A DNA stretch of 64,000 bases from Erythroxylum novogranatense. Its lineage: Eukaryota > Streptophyta > Magnoliopsida > Malpighiales > Erythroxylaceae. The stretch is from the NCBI GenBank assembly GCA_029891385.1, contig CM057230.1, positions 15,699,372 to 15,763,371 of the forward strand, read 5' to 3'. The translations under genes and the position numbers were made by a program. Positions within the stretch are counted from its first letter, which is position 1. Each line of letters opens with the position of its first letter. The notes beneath the pieces were generated by a model, which worked only from the letters and a program-made list of their open reading frames with translations, did not search any database and was not told where the DNA came from. Shown here one piece after another: positions 33,452 to 45,138 of this stretch.

Positions 33452-33879
33452 TGGTTCTGCCGGATTCTGACAGAACGGAACGTTGCTGTTTGGATCCATG
33501 ATCTGGCTATCTTCTGGGATGACTTCAACGTGAAGGTACCTGCAAAACAAAAGAAGGCACGCCGGGGGTTGTATCCCGATTAGCCCCTCCGACGCTCAAG
33601 TCAGTCTTTGGTGAAGGTGGGATTGCTGTAAAAGCTGAGAGAGCTAGGTTATGATTGTGCGTACCTTTGTTACGATGAAATTATACCTTATATATGGGAC
33701 GGATGCTAGGGTTAAGTCTTTACGTGTGCATGAGAGTCTCTTACATGCGGATGGGCTGAGAAGAGCATGGATCGGACTTGGGTTAACCAATGGGTGTGAG
33801 ACCCATCTTTTAAGAGATCGACCGATCGGCCCGTGGATTATTATGATTGGGCTTGGGCCCAATTCGACCGACCCGACCA
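33452..33879 (-). repeat. Left LTR of element B (3' LTR in element sense)
   Basis: 428 bp, TGGTTCTGCCGG to CGACCCGACCA on the plus strand. The polypurine tract (minus strand TAGGGGGCTTA, 33880-33890) adjoins it. Confidence 0.94.
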
Positions 33880-34692
33880 TAAGCCCCCTACTCCTCGAGT
33901 CTGAGCGAAGAGAAGGGTCGGAGGAGTATGTCAGGATTTGATAGCTCGTCTGTGAAATAGCCCGTAAGGTGGACGATCGGTCGGGCATTGACGTTGTAGG
34001 TCAGCATGAGACAGCTCATACTTGATCCGATCGATCAGATATTGAGATGTAGTCCGTCTGTAGTCTTATAGCTCATCAATAGGATAGCTCGGGGTAGGCC
34101 TGATTGGTCGAATATTGACGGACAGTACGTGACTGCTCGCATTGGGATCGGTCGGCTAACTGTCTCTAGTCGGTCGGCATTGGCGTACTTTGCACGATAG
34201 CCCGCGCCTAAGTAAGTCGGGAGGTCATCATTAGCAAGCGCGTGGTGGTACTTGGAGCATTTATTGTTTGACGGCGTGTGCCCTCTGACGGCTGTTCAGA
34301 ATCTGAAGCGTATCGTCCTTGTAACCATTGTGCAGCTGTCCCATTTGTCCTTTCAACCGTCGTGCCGCTTCGATTTTTGAGCAGCCCTAGTTTCCTCAGC
34401 TCGGATAATGTCGCGTGTCCAAGCATAGCTCGGATTTTCTCCACGCATCGTACTTCAATTGGATGGCTCGTCCGAGTGTTCTCTTATAAATGCTCAGGAT
34501 CAGCAAACTACTTGGTTTTCTTCACGCTTGTTTCCTTCTTGTCTGCGCTTATGTTTTCATTCGTTCGTTCTTGCTCTCAGTCCCTAGAAATTTCCTTCAA
34601 CCGTTATTCGATTTCCCTTTCTCCATTCACCAAATAGGTACGTCCTTCCTTCTCTAAAGTTTTCTTTTTCAAGAGTTCTTTTCTTGATAGAC

Positions 34693-36848
34693 ATGTCGAC
34701 CACCAGTGCAAGGAGTATGGTAGAAGGTGTTGAGGAGATTTCGACGAGAGAGAGGAAAGATGGGTTGGTTGTGGAGGCACCGCCAGAGAATGAATCAACG
34801 ATAACCGTGGGGGAGTTGAATCGATCGATTCTTAAGAACAAAATTCCTTTATTGTGGGGGCCCAGGTTGGCTTTTAGGAACGAGCGAATCCACAGCAACT
34901 TCAGTGGATATTTCGCAGTTTCGGATAGTTTTTTCTTGGTTGGTGGTATGAAGCTTCCCTATGTCCCGATCATTGACGAAATGTGCGCGGCCTATCAGCT
35001 GATGCCGAGCCAGATTCCCCCGAATAGCTGGAGATTTCTTAATGGACTGGCGCTGCTGTGTCATCAATTCAGTTGTCTGCCCACGATTGGCATCTTGCGT
35101 CATTTCTTGAGGATGAGCCATAGTCCGAGCTCTGGGGCTGGGATCCCCTTTCTACAGTATAGAGACGCCCGATATCGACCCGCCAATACACCTTCGAAAA
35201 CCTCTTCTTGGCGAACTAAATATTTCTTTGTGAAACCTCCGGGATTCTCCTCGGAGTATCGGCCATGGAGGTATCCTTTGGCCGAGCAGTGAAACGATTT
35301 GTCGAGCGTATCCCTCAGTAGAGAGGAGTGGGAGGTAGTCTGGCGTATTAAAGCGCTCGGTCGGTACAACTTTGCTCGGCTCGTCCAGGGCTATTTCGGG
35401 GGGGCCTCGGCCGATTCTTTTCTTCTTGACCCCCCACCACGGATTAGTGGGCTAGGAGAGGAAGTCACCCCGTCTGGTTGAACCTGCGTAGTTCAGCTAT
35501 TTACTGCATGTTTTGATTATTGCTATCTCCCTCTGACTTATGTTTGTTACCGTGCAGCTATGGCGAGGATAAGCAGTTTTGACGGTCCTGCCTCCCCCCT
35601 AAATCCAAAAAACAGACCAAAGGGAAGAAGCGGAAAGAGGCAGGGACCGGCGGAGGCGCTCCTGCAACAACGGAGCCCGACCGCTCTACCATGGTGTTGG
35701 CCCCTTAAACCGGTGAAAGTCGTCCTGAGGTATCGGCACCTTTTCCGATCGTGCGGTCGAACGTGGGCCGCTCGGGTTCCGAAGAGGAAGAGGAGGAAGA
35801 GGACGCGGGGCCTCCCCTTAAGAGGAAGAGACTTGTTCGGCTTGGCGACCTTCCACCTGTCCCACCTAGCCAAGGCGGGAAAGAGAAAGAAAAGGGGAGC
35901 AAAGGGAAAGGGCGAGCTGCTATCGCAGAGCAATGGGAGTCCGCAATTAAGCTGCCCAAAACTGCTTCGATCGGGGACCTCACGGTGTCCCGTCATATTG
36001 CAGAAAGGATTACTCCTCCCGCGGATGAGCAGATCATGGAGAATACGAGCAATAAGGAGCTGGGGCCCCAACTCATTCGCGTCGGCTTACGGAGCGCGAC
36101 GATGTCCTTCGCAGTGGTGCAGCGTTTCGAGGCTTTGGACCAGGAGGTCCAGGATCTCCATGAGCGGGTGAAGGCCCTGAAAGACGAGCTTGAGGAGGTT
36201 AAGGAGGGGAGAGACCTCCTCCAAGGGCAAAACTCTTCCTTGGAGGAGGAGAGGAAAGTCTGGGAGGAAACAACGAGTGCTTTGAGGGCTCAATTGTCCA
36301 CGGGGGAGGAGGAGAGGAGCCAGCTGAGGAAGATGGTGGAGAAGGAGCAGGAACAGAGCAGAAAGTTCCGCCATGATTATCAAGCAGCGGTGGAGGGCCA
36401 TCACAGGACCCAGGATATACTGAGAGAGTTGCGCAGCTCCATCAAGAGACAGAGGGTCGAAGCGATCAGACGCTGGCAGAGGCGGTTCCTCCGTGGGGAA
36501 TGCCTTGAATATGCTTGCGACCTAGGCCTTTCGCTTTTGAGGAGCTATTATGAGGCTCATGTTCCTGAGGGGTTGACGTGCCCTTCATTTGAAGAATATG
36601 CTGAGGCGAAGCTCCCCTCTGGTCTCGGGCTCTCTTTGCAAGGAATGATGGAGATGGTCGAGGGGGAGCCAGTGCCGGTTCCGGATGAGGAGGTGGACTT
36701 GAGCTCTGAGGAGGGCGAGGATGCTCCTCCAGCGCTTTTCCCCAGCGCGCATGTCGATCTCTGCTCTCCTAACTCCGATGCGGGCCCTTCCTCTCCTGCC
36801 GATCTGGTTGCTCCCGTTGCTAGTCCTTCTTCTCCTCCAGAGGAATGA
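34693..36848 (+). pseudogene. Antisense additional coding region of element B, with a probable intron
   Basis: Best copy of the opposite-strand gene shared by A and B. The ATG at 34693 opens a frame of about 200 codons (GGVEEISTRERKDGLVVEA, LWGPRLAFRNERIHSN, FLNGLALLCHQF, GAGIPFLQYRDARY). One TGA at 35290 interrupts it, and the same frame continues to 35481 (LSREEWEVVWRIKALGRYNF, then DPPPRISGLGEE). A GT-AG intron of 81 bp is likely at 35477-35557 (CCGTCTG then GTTGAA; GTGCAG then CTATGG). After a frameshift before 35751, a long frame runs to 36848: acidic run, GPPLKRKRLVRLGDLPP, coiled coil around 36120-36420, and a Pro/Ser/acid-rich tail. Large size, coiled coil and intron suggest a host-derived nuclear gene, but its role is unknown to me. 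Confidence 0.75.
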
Positions 36849-37089
36849 AGAATGATTGTTTTGTTTTGTTTAAGGCTCATCTGGTCGGGCTTGTGGCCAA
36901 GACCTTCATTTATAATGGACGAAAGTATGTTTTTCGCTACCTCTTTTGCATTTAATGTTAAACTGTTCCTTTAAGTAACAATTGTGCGCGGGTGTATTCG
37001 TTGTGTATCGAACGAGTGACTTTGGTCGAGCGATTATACGGCCGGACGATTCCGGGCTTTATCTTAGGATCCTTGGTCGAGCGTTAGTG

Positions 37090-37915
37090 GTGTCGATCGA
37101 TGGTTCCAAGGATCTTGCCTCGGCGACCCGACCCACCGTGGTCGATCTTTGGAGATGGCCAGCGATGGCGATCGAGGATCCCAAGAATCTTGTCTTGGCG
37201 ACCCGACTGACTGTAGTCGATCTTTGGAGATGCCGAGCGATGGTGAACGAGGGTCCCAAGGATCTTGTCTTGGCGACCCGACAGACCGTAGTTGATCTTT
37301 GGAGATGCCGAGCGATGACGAACGAGGGTCCCAAGGATCTTGTCTTGGCGACCCGACCGACCGTAGTCGATCTTTGGAGATACCGAGTGATGGCGAACGA
37401 GGGTCCCAAGGATCTTGTCTTGGTGACCCGACCGATCGTAGTCGATCTTTGGAGATGCCGAGCGATGGCGAACGAGGGTCCCAAGGATCTTGTCTTAGCG
37501 ACCCGACAGACCATAGTCGATCTTTGGAGATACCGAGCGATGGCGAACGAGGGTCCCAAGGATCTTGTCTTGGCGACCCGACCGACCGTAGATGATCTTT
37601 GGAGATACCGAGCGATGGTGAACGAGGGTCCCAAGGATCTTGTCTTGGCGACCCGACCGACCGTAGTCGATCTTTGGAGATACCGAGCGATGGCGAACGA
37701 GGGTCCCAAGGATCTTGTCTTGGCGACCCGACCGACCGTAGTCGATCTTTGGAGATACCGAGCGATGGCGAACGAGGATCCTAAGGATCTTGTCTTGGCA
37801 ACCCGACCGACCGTAGTCGATCTTTGGAAATACCGAGCGATGGCGAACGAGGGTCCCAAGGATCTTGTCTTGGCGACCCGACCGACCGTAGTAGATCTTT
37901 TGAGATACCGAGCGA
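37090..37915. repeat. 75-bp tandem repeat array of element B (about 11 units)
   Basis: The landmark GTAGTCGATCTTTGGAGAT recurs at 75-bp spacing (for example at 37213, 37288 and 37363). Because 75 is divisible by three, the array stays open on both strands and gives spurious long frames (341 and 266 codons). It sits between the antisense region and the end of pol, as in element A. Tandem arrays in this position are a known trait of Tat/Ogre elements and a known source of satellite DNA. Confidence 0.95.
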
Positions 37916-38077
37916 TTTTTTACTCTTTGCCACATATGATGGAACTTTTCATTGCCAAGAAATCTGAAAATCCCTTTATTGATGATAACGAGGGCGTGGG
38001 CCGTTAAAGAACCTGTCTGGCAGGGACAGGAAAAAAGGTACCCACAAGCTCGGTATAAGAACGATATTGAATAAACA

Positions 38078-41000
38078 TTAATCAAAATAAAACTTATCTA
38101 CTGGTAGAACGCTTTTAAGTTTCGAGAGTTCCATGGCCTTGGTAGAATTTTCCCATTTGCATCGTGCGAATGTAAAGCCGTGTCCAACTTGCAGCGACTG
38201 ATAGGGTCCTTCCCATGCTTTATCGAGCTTTCCGGGATGTTTCCAGCCGTCTCGGCCATGGGACATATCCTCCGACCTTTACGTCGCTTCGGCTTTACTC
38301 TTACATTGTATAACCTTGTTGCTTTACTTCGACGGCTTCGAACGAGCAGCACCTATCCTGTCCTCACTGAGGAGTACCATTTCGGATCGACGGGGCCGTT
38401 GTTCGCTCTTTTTCATAGCTCGACAGCCTCTAATTATGCAATACCACTTCTACGGGAATTAGAGCTTCCGCCCCAAAGGTCATCCTAAACGGTGTTTCCC
38501 CTGTGGCTCCGTTTGGTGTGGTTCTGTATGCCCATAATACTTCGTCAATCTCTTCCACCCACGTTTTTCGTCCGTCAAGGTGCTTCTTAAGAGCACTCAT
38601 TATCTTTTTGTTTGTGTTTTCCGCAAGACCGTTGCTTTGGGGGTGAGCTACAGAAGTCAACTGTAACCTCATTTTTAGTCGGTCGCAGAAATTTCTGAAT
38701 TTTTCGTTATCGAACTGTCAACCGTTGTCTGCTACCAGCACCATAGGCATTCCGAAGCAAGTTAGTATATTTTTCTTCACGAAATTCTCCACCCTCTGCT
38801 TGGTAATTGTGGCGACTGCCTCCGCTTCTACCCATTTGGTGAAGTATTCTACTGCCACTATCAGGAACTTCTTCTGTCCGGGACCGAGGGGGAAAGGCCC
38901 CAGTATATCCATTCCCCATTGAGCAAAAGGGATGAGATGACTCACAATTTTCATCCTCTCGGTCGGCTGGTGAGAGAGGTTGTTGTTTCTCTGGCAGGCC
39001 TCGCATTGGTCGACTTTCTCCTGGCAGTCTCTCCTCATCGTCGGCCAGTAATACCCCTGTCTGATCAGCCTGTGGGCTAACATTCTGCCTCCTACGTGGT
39101 TGCCACACATTCCTTCGTGTACTTCGGCCATTGCTTGTTCTACCTCTTCTTCGTTTAAGCATCGTAGTAGCGGCCAGTCATAAGATCGCTCCAGGAGATA
39201 CCGTCTAATCGGTTCCATCCAACTCGATCGGCCACTGTTTACATCAAGGACTTCCTTGGCTTTCTGAATACTGGGACGATCCAACTGTTCGATTAGAACG
39301 TTATTTTTGGCGTCTCGATTAGAGGCCATTTTGGAGAGCGCGTCCGCTTTGGCGTTCTGAGCTCGTTCTATCCTACTGATCGAGTATTGCTCGAAATTAT
39401 TTAACTCCCGCTTCACTAACTCCAGATATTCGATCATGCTATTCCCCTTAGCTTCATACGCCCTTGATGACTTGGCTGACCACCACTTGGCTATCGTTGT
39501 ATATCTTCAGATGCTTTATCTCCATTTCCTTAGCCAGTTGGAGACCGGCTATCAGAGCCTCATATTCTGCCTCATTATTGGAGGCTTTGAATTCTAGCCG
39601 AAGGGCATACTCCAACTTTTCTTCCACATGTGGGTTGATCAGTACCACTCCTGCTCCGCATCCTTCAGAGTTGGACGATCCGTCAACAAACAAACTCGAG
39701 CGAGGAACCGCTCACCCCACTGGTGGTGGCTCATCTGCGATGAAATCGCGATACACGTGCCTTAATCGTTGTCCGGGGCTTGTATTGTATGTCGAACTCT
39801 CCCATCTCTATCGCCCATTTTATCAGCCTTCCGGAGGTCTCAGGTTTTTGAAGACATTGCCTGAGAGGCTGGTCGGTCCACACCTCAATGGTGTGGCTTT
39901 GAAAATACGGTCTCAGTTTCTGCATCGCGGTTATCAAGGAAAGAGCCAACTTTTCTATGGGCGCGTACCGTATTTCTGGCCCACTCAATACCTTTCTGAC
40001 GTAGTAGATCAGAAATTGTTCCTTTCCATCCGATCGGACCAGAACCGCGTTGATTGCTCCCTCTGTGACCGCCAGATAAATAATCAGTGTTTCTCCCTCA
40101 ACGGGGCTTTGCAGAATAGGCGGGCTTGTTAGATACTGTTTTAAGTGCTAGAAAGCTCTTTCGCACTCCTCCAGCCACTGAAACTGGGTTACATCTGCTT
40201 TCCTTAGAATTTTGAAAATAGAAGGCACTTGTCCCCCAATCTGGAGACGAATCTGCTCAGGGAGACTATCCGACCAGTCAATATCTGAACTTCTTTCAAG
40301 CATCGTGGCGAAGGCATTTGGACGATAGCTTCGATCTTCTCTGGATTAGCTTCAATCCCACGTTGGGTGATCATGAACCCCAGGAATTTTCCGGATGACA
40401 CACCAAATACGCATTTTTTCGGGTTCAGCTTCATCTAAAACTTATTAAGGGTCTGGAAGACTTCTTTTAGATCTCCCACATGCTCGGTAGTCTTCTTACT
40501 TTTAACCACCATATCGTCTACGTAAGCTTCAACAGATCGACCTATCTGTTTTTTGAAGACCTCCATGACGAGCCGTTGATAAGTGGCGCCCGCATTCTTC
40601 AGACCGAACGACATTACTTGGTAACAATACATGCCCTGGTCGGTTATGAAGGCGGTCTTCTCCTCGTCTTCGAGGCTCATCTGAATTTGATGGTAGTCCG
40701 AGAAAGCATCTAAGAAGCTGAGAAGTTCATGTTCGGAAGTGGAGTCTACTAGCTGATCGATCTTGGGTAGAGGAAAACTGTCCTTTGGATACGCTTTGTT
40801 CAGATCAGTGAAATCGATGCACATTCTCCACTTCTCATTCTTCTTTTTCACTAAAACCACATTGGCGAGCCATTCAGGGTACTTAACCTCTCGAATGAAC
40901 CCGGCTTCGAGTAGTTTCTCTATTTCTTTCTTGATCACTCACTGTCGCTCCTTGCAGTGTGGTCGCTTCTTTTGCCTGACTGGCTTGTAACCTGGTCGAA

Positions 41001-41935
41001 TACCGAGTGAGTGCGAGGCGACCGATCGGAAAATTCCAGGCATATCGCTTGGCACCCAAGCGAAGACCGATTTATTTTCCACCAGACAGTCTGTGATCTC
41101 CTTAACTAGGTCATTCTGCAGCTCGGAACCTAGGTTTGTGAATTTAGAGGGGTCAGCTTTGTCTAATATTACCCGCTGAGTTTCTTCCACTGGGTTCATC
41201 CTATCCATTTCTTCGTCGGCTCTCACATCAAGAGAGCTCGTCAGGATTACCGCCCCGTCTAATATTTTTGTCTCCGCTAAGTAACATTCCCTAGCGATTC
41301 TCTGATGCCCCTTGACAATACCAATTCCATGGGGTGTCGGGAACTTCATGGCTTGGTAGTAGGTGGAGACGACCGCTCTAAGGCGTTCTGTGTAGCCCGT
41401 CAATTATTGCATTGTACGCCCCTTGAAACTTCACGATTAGGAATTCAACGTCCCTTTCTATTTGGCATGACTTTTGCCTGAACTTCACTTTTAAATAGAC
41501 TCGGGCGAGTGGGCAGGCTGATGCTCCAGTTACCCCTTTGATAGGTCCGTCTGTGGGCTGTAGTCGATCCTCAGGTACCTCCATCTGCTTGAAGGCCTCA
41601 TAGTACAACAAGTCGACCGAGCTGCCCGTATCTATCATCATCCGCTTCACCTCGTAGCCGTCCATGTTCAAATTTACAATGAGGGCATCATCGTGAGGAC
41701 AGCTTACACCGTCAAGGTCAGACTCGTCGAACGATATCACCCCATCGTTCTCCCTCGGCCTTTTGGTGGATGAGGCTCTGTCGACCTGTTTGGCATATCT
41801 TTTTCTCCCTTTAGCGGTGGATCCCCGCGCTGCATTTCCACCAAATATCATGTTAACGACCTCGGCCGATCGGTCATCTTGTTGCCCGACGTTTCGGTCG
41901 GTCGTCATGGTCTGTCGTCGCTGACTTACCTGCAC
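38078..41935 (-). pseudogene. Element B pol: protease, RT, RNase H, archaeal-type RNase H, integrase (frameshifted)
   Basis: The protease active site is intact (MMIDTGSSVDLLYY, near 41620). RT is split over 40938-40435 and 40434-40204 (KWRMCIDFTDLNKA, AYVDDMVVKSKK). RNase H reads at 39988-39731 (EVWTDQPLRQ) and the second RNase H at 39693-39454 (FVDGSSNSEGCGAGVVL). Integrase reads at 39437-38430 with CEACQRN, WGMDILGPF, and an intact catalytic Glu (NGLAENTNKK). A C-terminal fragment lies at 38266-38078. A short deletion removes part of the integrase N-terminal linker near 39190. The reading is interrupted by at least five frame breaks. Confidence 0.92.
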
Positions 41936-41942
41936 GAGTGGC

Positions 41943-42335
41943 TCATTGTGGTGGTTGGGATGTAAATCGGCAAATCAGTAGATCAGCCGCCTCCTCAATC
42001 TGCTTTCGGCTGAGGGAGGTATGTGTAGGCAGAAGAGGATATGCATCCGATCGGTGTTGGAGATTCGGACGCGTATTGCCCGCAGCGCTATCCTCCACAG
42101 CCACGCTCTGTTCTTCTCGCTCCAAGGCTTGAGGTTGCGGTTGATCGTTCAGGTCTGAAGATTCCGTGTGGGAAACATGAGGTGCAGGCGGCGGGGTTGC
42201 GGGTAATTGCAAACTCATGCGCTGCATCGCCAGAGTCGTGACAGCGGCTATATCAGGGTTGGTCGCCGCCGCATGACTGATCTGTGTGTTTCTGGACGTG
42301 GTTCTCTGAAGTCGGGCCCCACGGTGGGCGTCAAT
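41943..42335 (-). other. Element B 5' leader without gag
   Basis: From the primer site inward the sequence aligns with the leader of element A (about 27000-27409). It then jumps, near 41890, to the region before the protease. The primer site (42316-42333, minus) reads TGACGCCCACCG, where the TGGCGCC of element A has a G-to-A change. Confidence 0.75.
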
Positions 42336-42763
42336 TGGTTCTGCCGGATTCTGACAGAATGGAACGTTGCCGTTTGGATCCATGATCTGGCCGTCTTCTA
42401 GGATGACTTCAACGTGAAGGTACCTGCAAAACAAAGGAAGGCACACCGGGGGTTGTGTCCCGATTAGCCCCTCCGACGCTCAAGTCAGTCTTTGGTGAAG
42501 GTGGGATTGCTGTAAAAGCTGAGAGAGCTAGGTTATGATTATGCGTACCTTTGTTACGATGAAATTATACCTTATATATGGGACGGATGCTAGGGTTAAG
42601 TCTTTACGTGTGCATGGGAGTCTCTTACATGCGGATGGGCTGAGAAGAGCATGGATCGGACTTGGGTTAACCAATGGATGTGAGACCCATCTTTTAAGAG
42701 ATCGACCGATCGGCCCGTGGATTATTATGATTGGGCTTGGGCCCAATTCGACCGACCCGACCA
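42336..42763 (-). repeat. Right LTR of element B (5' LTR in element sense)
   Basis: 428 bp, equal in length to the left LTR. Aligns without gaps to 33452-33879. Confidence 0.94.
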
Positions 42764-42768
42764 ATTTT

Positions 42769-45138
42769 AATCATAATATTTAAAATTTTAGATTAAAAAA
42801 AATAATCGCAATAATCTTATATATATACCTCAGCAGTACAAGTAAGCAGACATGGAAACGGTGAAGAACATCCCCTATTTGATCCTTGTCATTATAGAAA
42901 AATGACAACATAAAATTGTAAAACTAAAGGCTTAAAAACAGAAATTGCTCTTACGGGTCAAAGAAAATATAAGAACAACATTAAGGAAAGGCAATTATAT
43001 ACGGTGGCTTATGATTAAATTGCGCAAGAAAATTTGACGTTTTCCAAGGTAGAAAGAAACTAGAATAGAGGGTAGAACGCAGTTATAGTATAATATGGTT
43101 TTATGATAGTGATTTGTGAAAGAGGTAAAGAAGTGAACAACGTGTGAATCATGTGTATAATATAGCAATTTGTTTCCTTTATGGTTTAGGAAAATACAAC
43201 TTGTTTTTACTTGTTCTATCTTCGTCAATCATGCATTTTCCTTTCATCACCTAACCCGTAACAACCCTTTTAACTTTGATGCTTGAAAGTTAAAGATTGG
43301 GGAGCTCACTGGCTATTTGTTTTAGTGCCATGATTGGAAAGACAACATTATGCTCTTGAAGCTTTTTCCTATGTAGGCTGATACATATTTTTTTGCTTGT
43401 TTCCATATGTTCTAATTAAATTTGCAATGTAAGCAGAGAAACTTATTTGAGTTATCATGTATTATACATTGATAATCATTGCACTGATCAATGCTAACTT
43501 TAACTAACACTAGTAACTAAAGGGTAGGTCAATTACTAATTCGATTCCTTGAAAAGTGAGTGCAATGTCTTGTTCATTTATGTTTAATAAACTAATTAAA
43601 AATTCTTAACTGTGCTCTTAATAAAATCTTATAATATTACATGAAATTTAACAAATTCAGAAAGTAGTGAGTTCTCGAAAGTAATTATTTCAACCACAAT
43701 ATATACAACTTATATTAAACAAGAAAATACATATTCTCCATACACTTCATGAACAGCAACGTCTTGCGTGCCATGTTGGTGTGATCAAATTTGTTGGAAT
43801 ATCCCATTCGAAATTGCGAGACCTATTTCATGAACATGAAGTCATCTCCAACATTGGTCCTCTTAAACAGAATGTAGTGTTTTCTCAAGCTAATTACTTG
43901 TGCTGTTTGAAGTGTAATATAGTATTCTCTCCTTCTTTCTCACGCACATACAGCACAGACAATATAATTAACTTCAAAATTTAGGTAGACAATTCCCAAT
44001 AGGCACGCGAAAATTACCAATTAGAGATTTCAAAAATCGACAAGTTCCTTTCCTTTTTGTTTGCTTAATGGCAAGATGGTTTGTTGAACCATGAAAATCA
44101 CATGATGACCCTGAAAACCGAAGCCGTCCATCCAATACAAGAAGGAATTATGTCATGGAGCTTATTATATCACAGGGGCTTAACTAAATATGTGAAGTTC
44201 CACTAGAAGAGAGTACATAGAATCTGCTCTCTCTCTCTCTCCCTTCCTCCTTCAGAAAATCTCGCGATCCCAATATCATATATTCTTCAACAGGTACATC
44301 CTCACATGCAAATTAGTTATTTCAACCTATACCATCATCATCAACTTTGTTTCTGGTTATTAAACATATGGTAAGATGCATTTAATGCTAATTAATGATC
44401 TTATGTTGATGCTTCGTTCTATTTCTACGTAATTATACCCACTTCCTTCATCTCTTTGTAACTACCGAAACTAGAGTTCTGATGGATGAAGGGAAACTTA
44501 TACACTCAGTTCTCACAAGGACCACTTCCTTGGTGCAATTTTAAGTCGGTATGCTAGAATTTTTGGTTATAGGTAGTGTGATTCTTCATCTTTTATTGCT
44601 TAAATGGTGTTATGAACTTATGTTTCTTCTTGTGGCTAGGCTAGTGTAGGAAGGGGAGCTCTCATTTCAAGAAGTTAATTTTAATTAAAATATTAGTGAC
44701 TATTGATAATTTGATGCCACCAAGTACCGGCCATCACTTGCATTTTTTCTATTTTGAGTCATTTCCATTATTAACACCACACACACTTGACACGCCATGT
44801 TCAAGAGCTCATTGCTTTACTTGGATATAGCAACTTGAAATATACAGCAATGTTAGCCATTTCCATTTATGTGTGCGCCACTTGTATAAACTTACCAATT
44901 ATATATAGTAATTTGACTAGAAAAGCTTTGCATTTCTTAGTTTCTTGCTGCTTGAGTGCGTAAAATCCAGTGAAACAGTTTAACTGAAACATTGAGTCTA
45001 ATTTAGTTTTATCTCCTTGATGCTCTTTTGGTTCGATAAACAAAGCAATTAAATCTACCAGAAAAGGAGCTGATCGTGGGATTGCGGGAGTTAATGATCA
45101 AATTGTGGCCTTGGCAACTAGAAAACGAGACCAAGAAA
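42769..45138. other. Intergenic and promoter region of the galactosyltransferase gene
   Basis: AT-rich with no gene recognised. A (CT)n run at 44227-44243, followed by a possible donor site (CAACAG then GTACAT, about 44289-44300), suggests a 5' UTR exon for the downstream gene with a leader intron ending before 45070. This is inference only. Confidence 0.5.
44227..44243 (+). repeat. (CT)n run, possible Y-patch or 5' UTR element
   Basis: Uninterrupted CT dinucleotides followed by more pyrimidines (CCCTTCCTCCTTC) to about 44253. Pyrimidine patches of this kind are frequent at plant transcription starts. Confidence 0.6.

Larger units (their letters stand above)
33452..42763 (-). mobile_element. 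LTR retrotransposon B, Ty3/gypsy Tat lineage, 9.3 kb, lacks gag
   Basis: Same family as element A, same orientation. Two LTRs of 428 bp each, with about 11 differences by hand count (2.6%). Flanking 5-mers are GTTTT (33447-33451) and ATTTT (42764-42768), a target-site duplication with one change. The internal order in element sense is primer site, short leader, protease, RT, two RNase H domains, integrase, 75-bp repeat array, antisense coding region, polypurine tract. Compared with element A about 1.1 kb is missing, corresponding to the gag region, so it could move only with gag supplied in trans. Confidence 0.93.

Noticed and set aside
37090..37915. Regular direct repeats that might suggest a CRISPR-like array
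   Set aside because: There are no unique spacers: the whole 75-bp unit repeats. The setting is a plant retrotransposon.
36982..38007. Long open frames of 341 codons (plus) and 266 codons (minus) built of 25-residue repeats
   Set aside because: They are a by-product of the 75-bp tandem array, whose unit is a multiple of three and keeps several frames open at once. They overlap on both strands and lack any domain.
45076..45093. Galactosyltransferase start at 45076
   Set aside because: The codon is GTG. In-frame ATGs occur at 45094 and 45139; the second fits the family N-terminus better.
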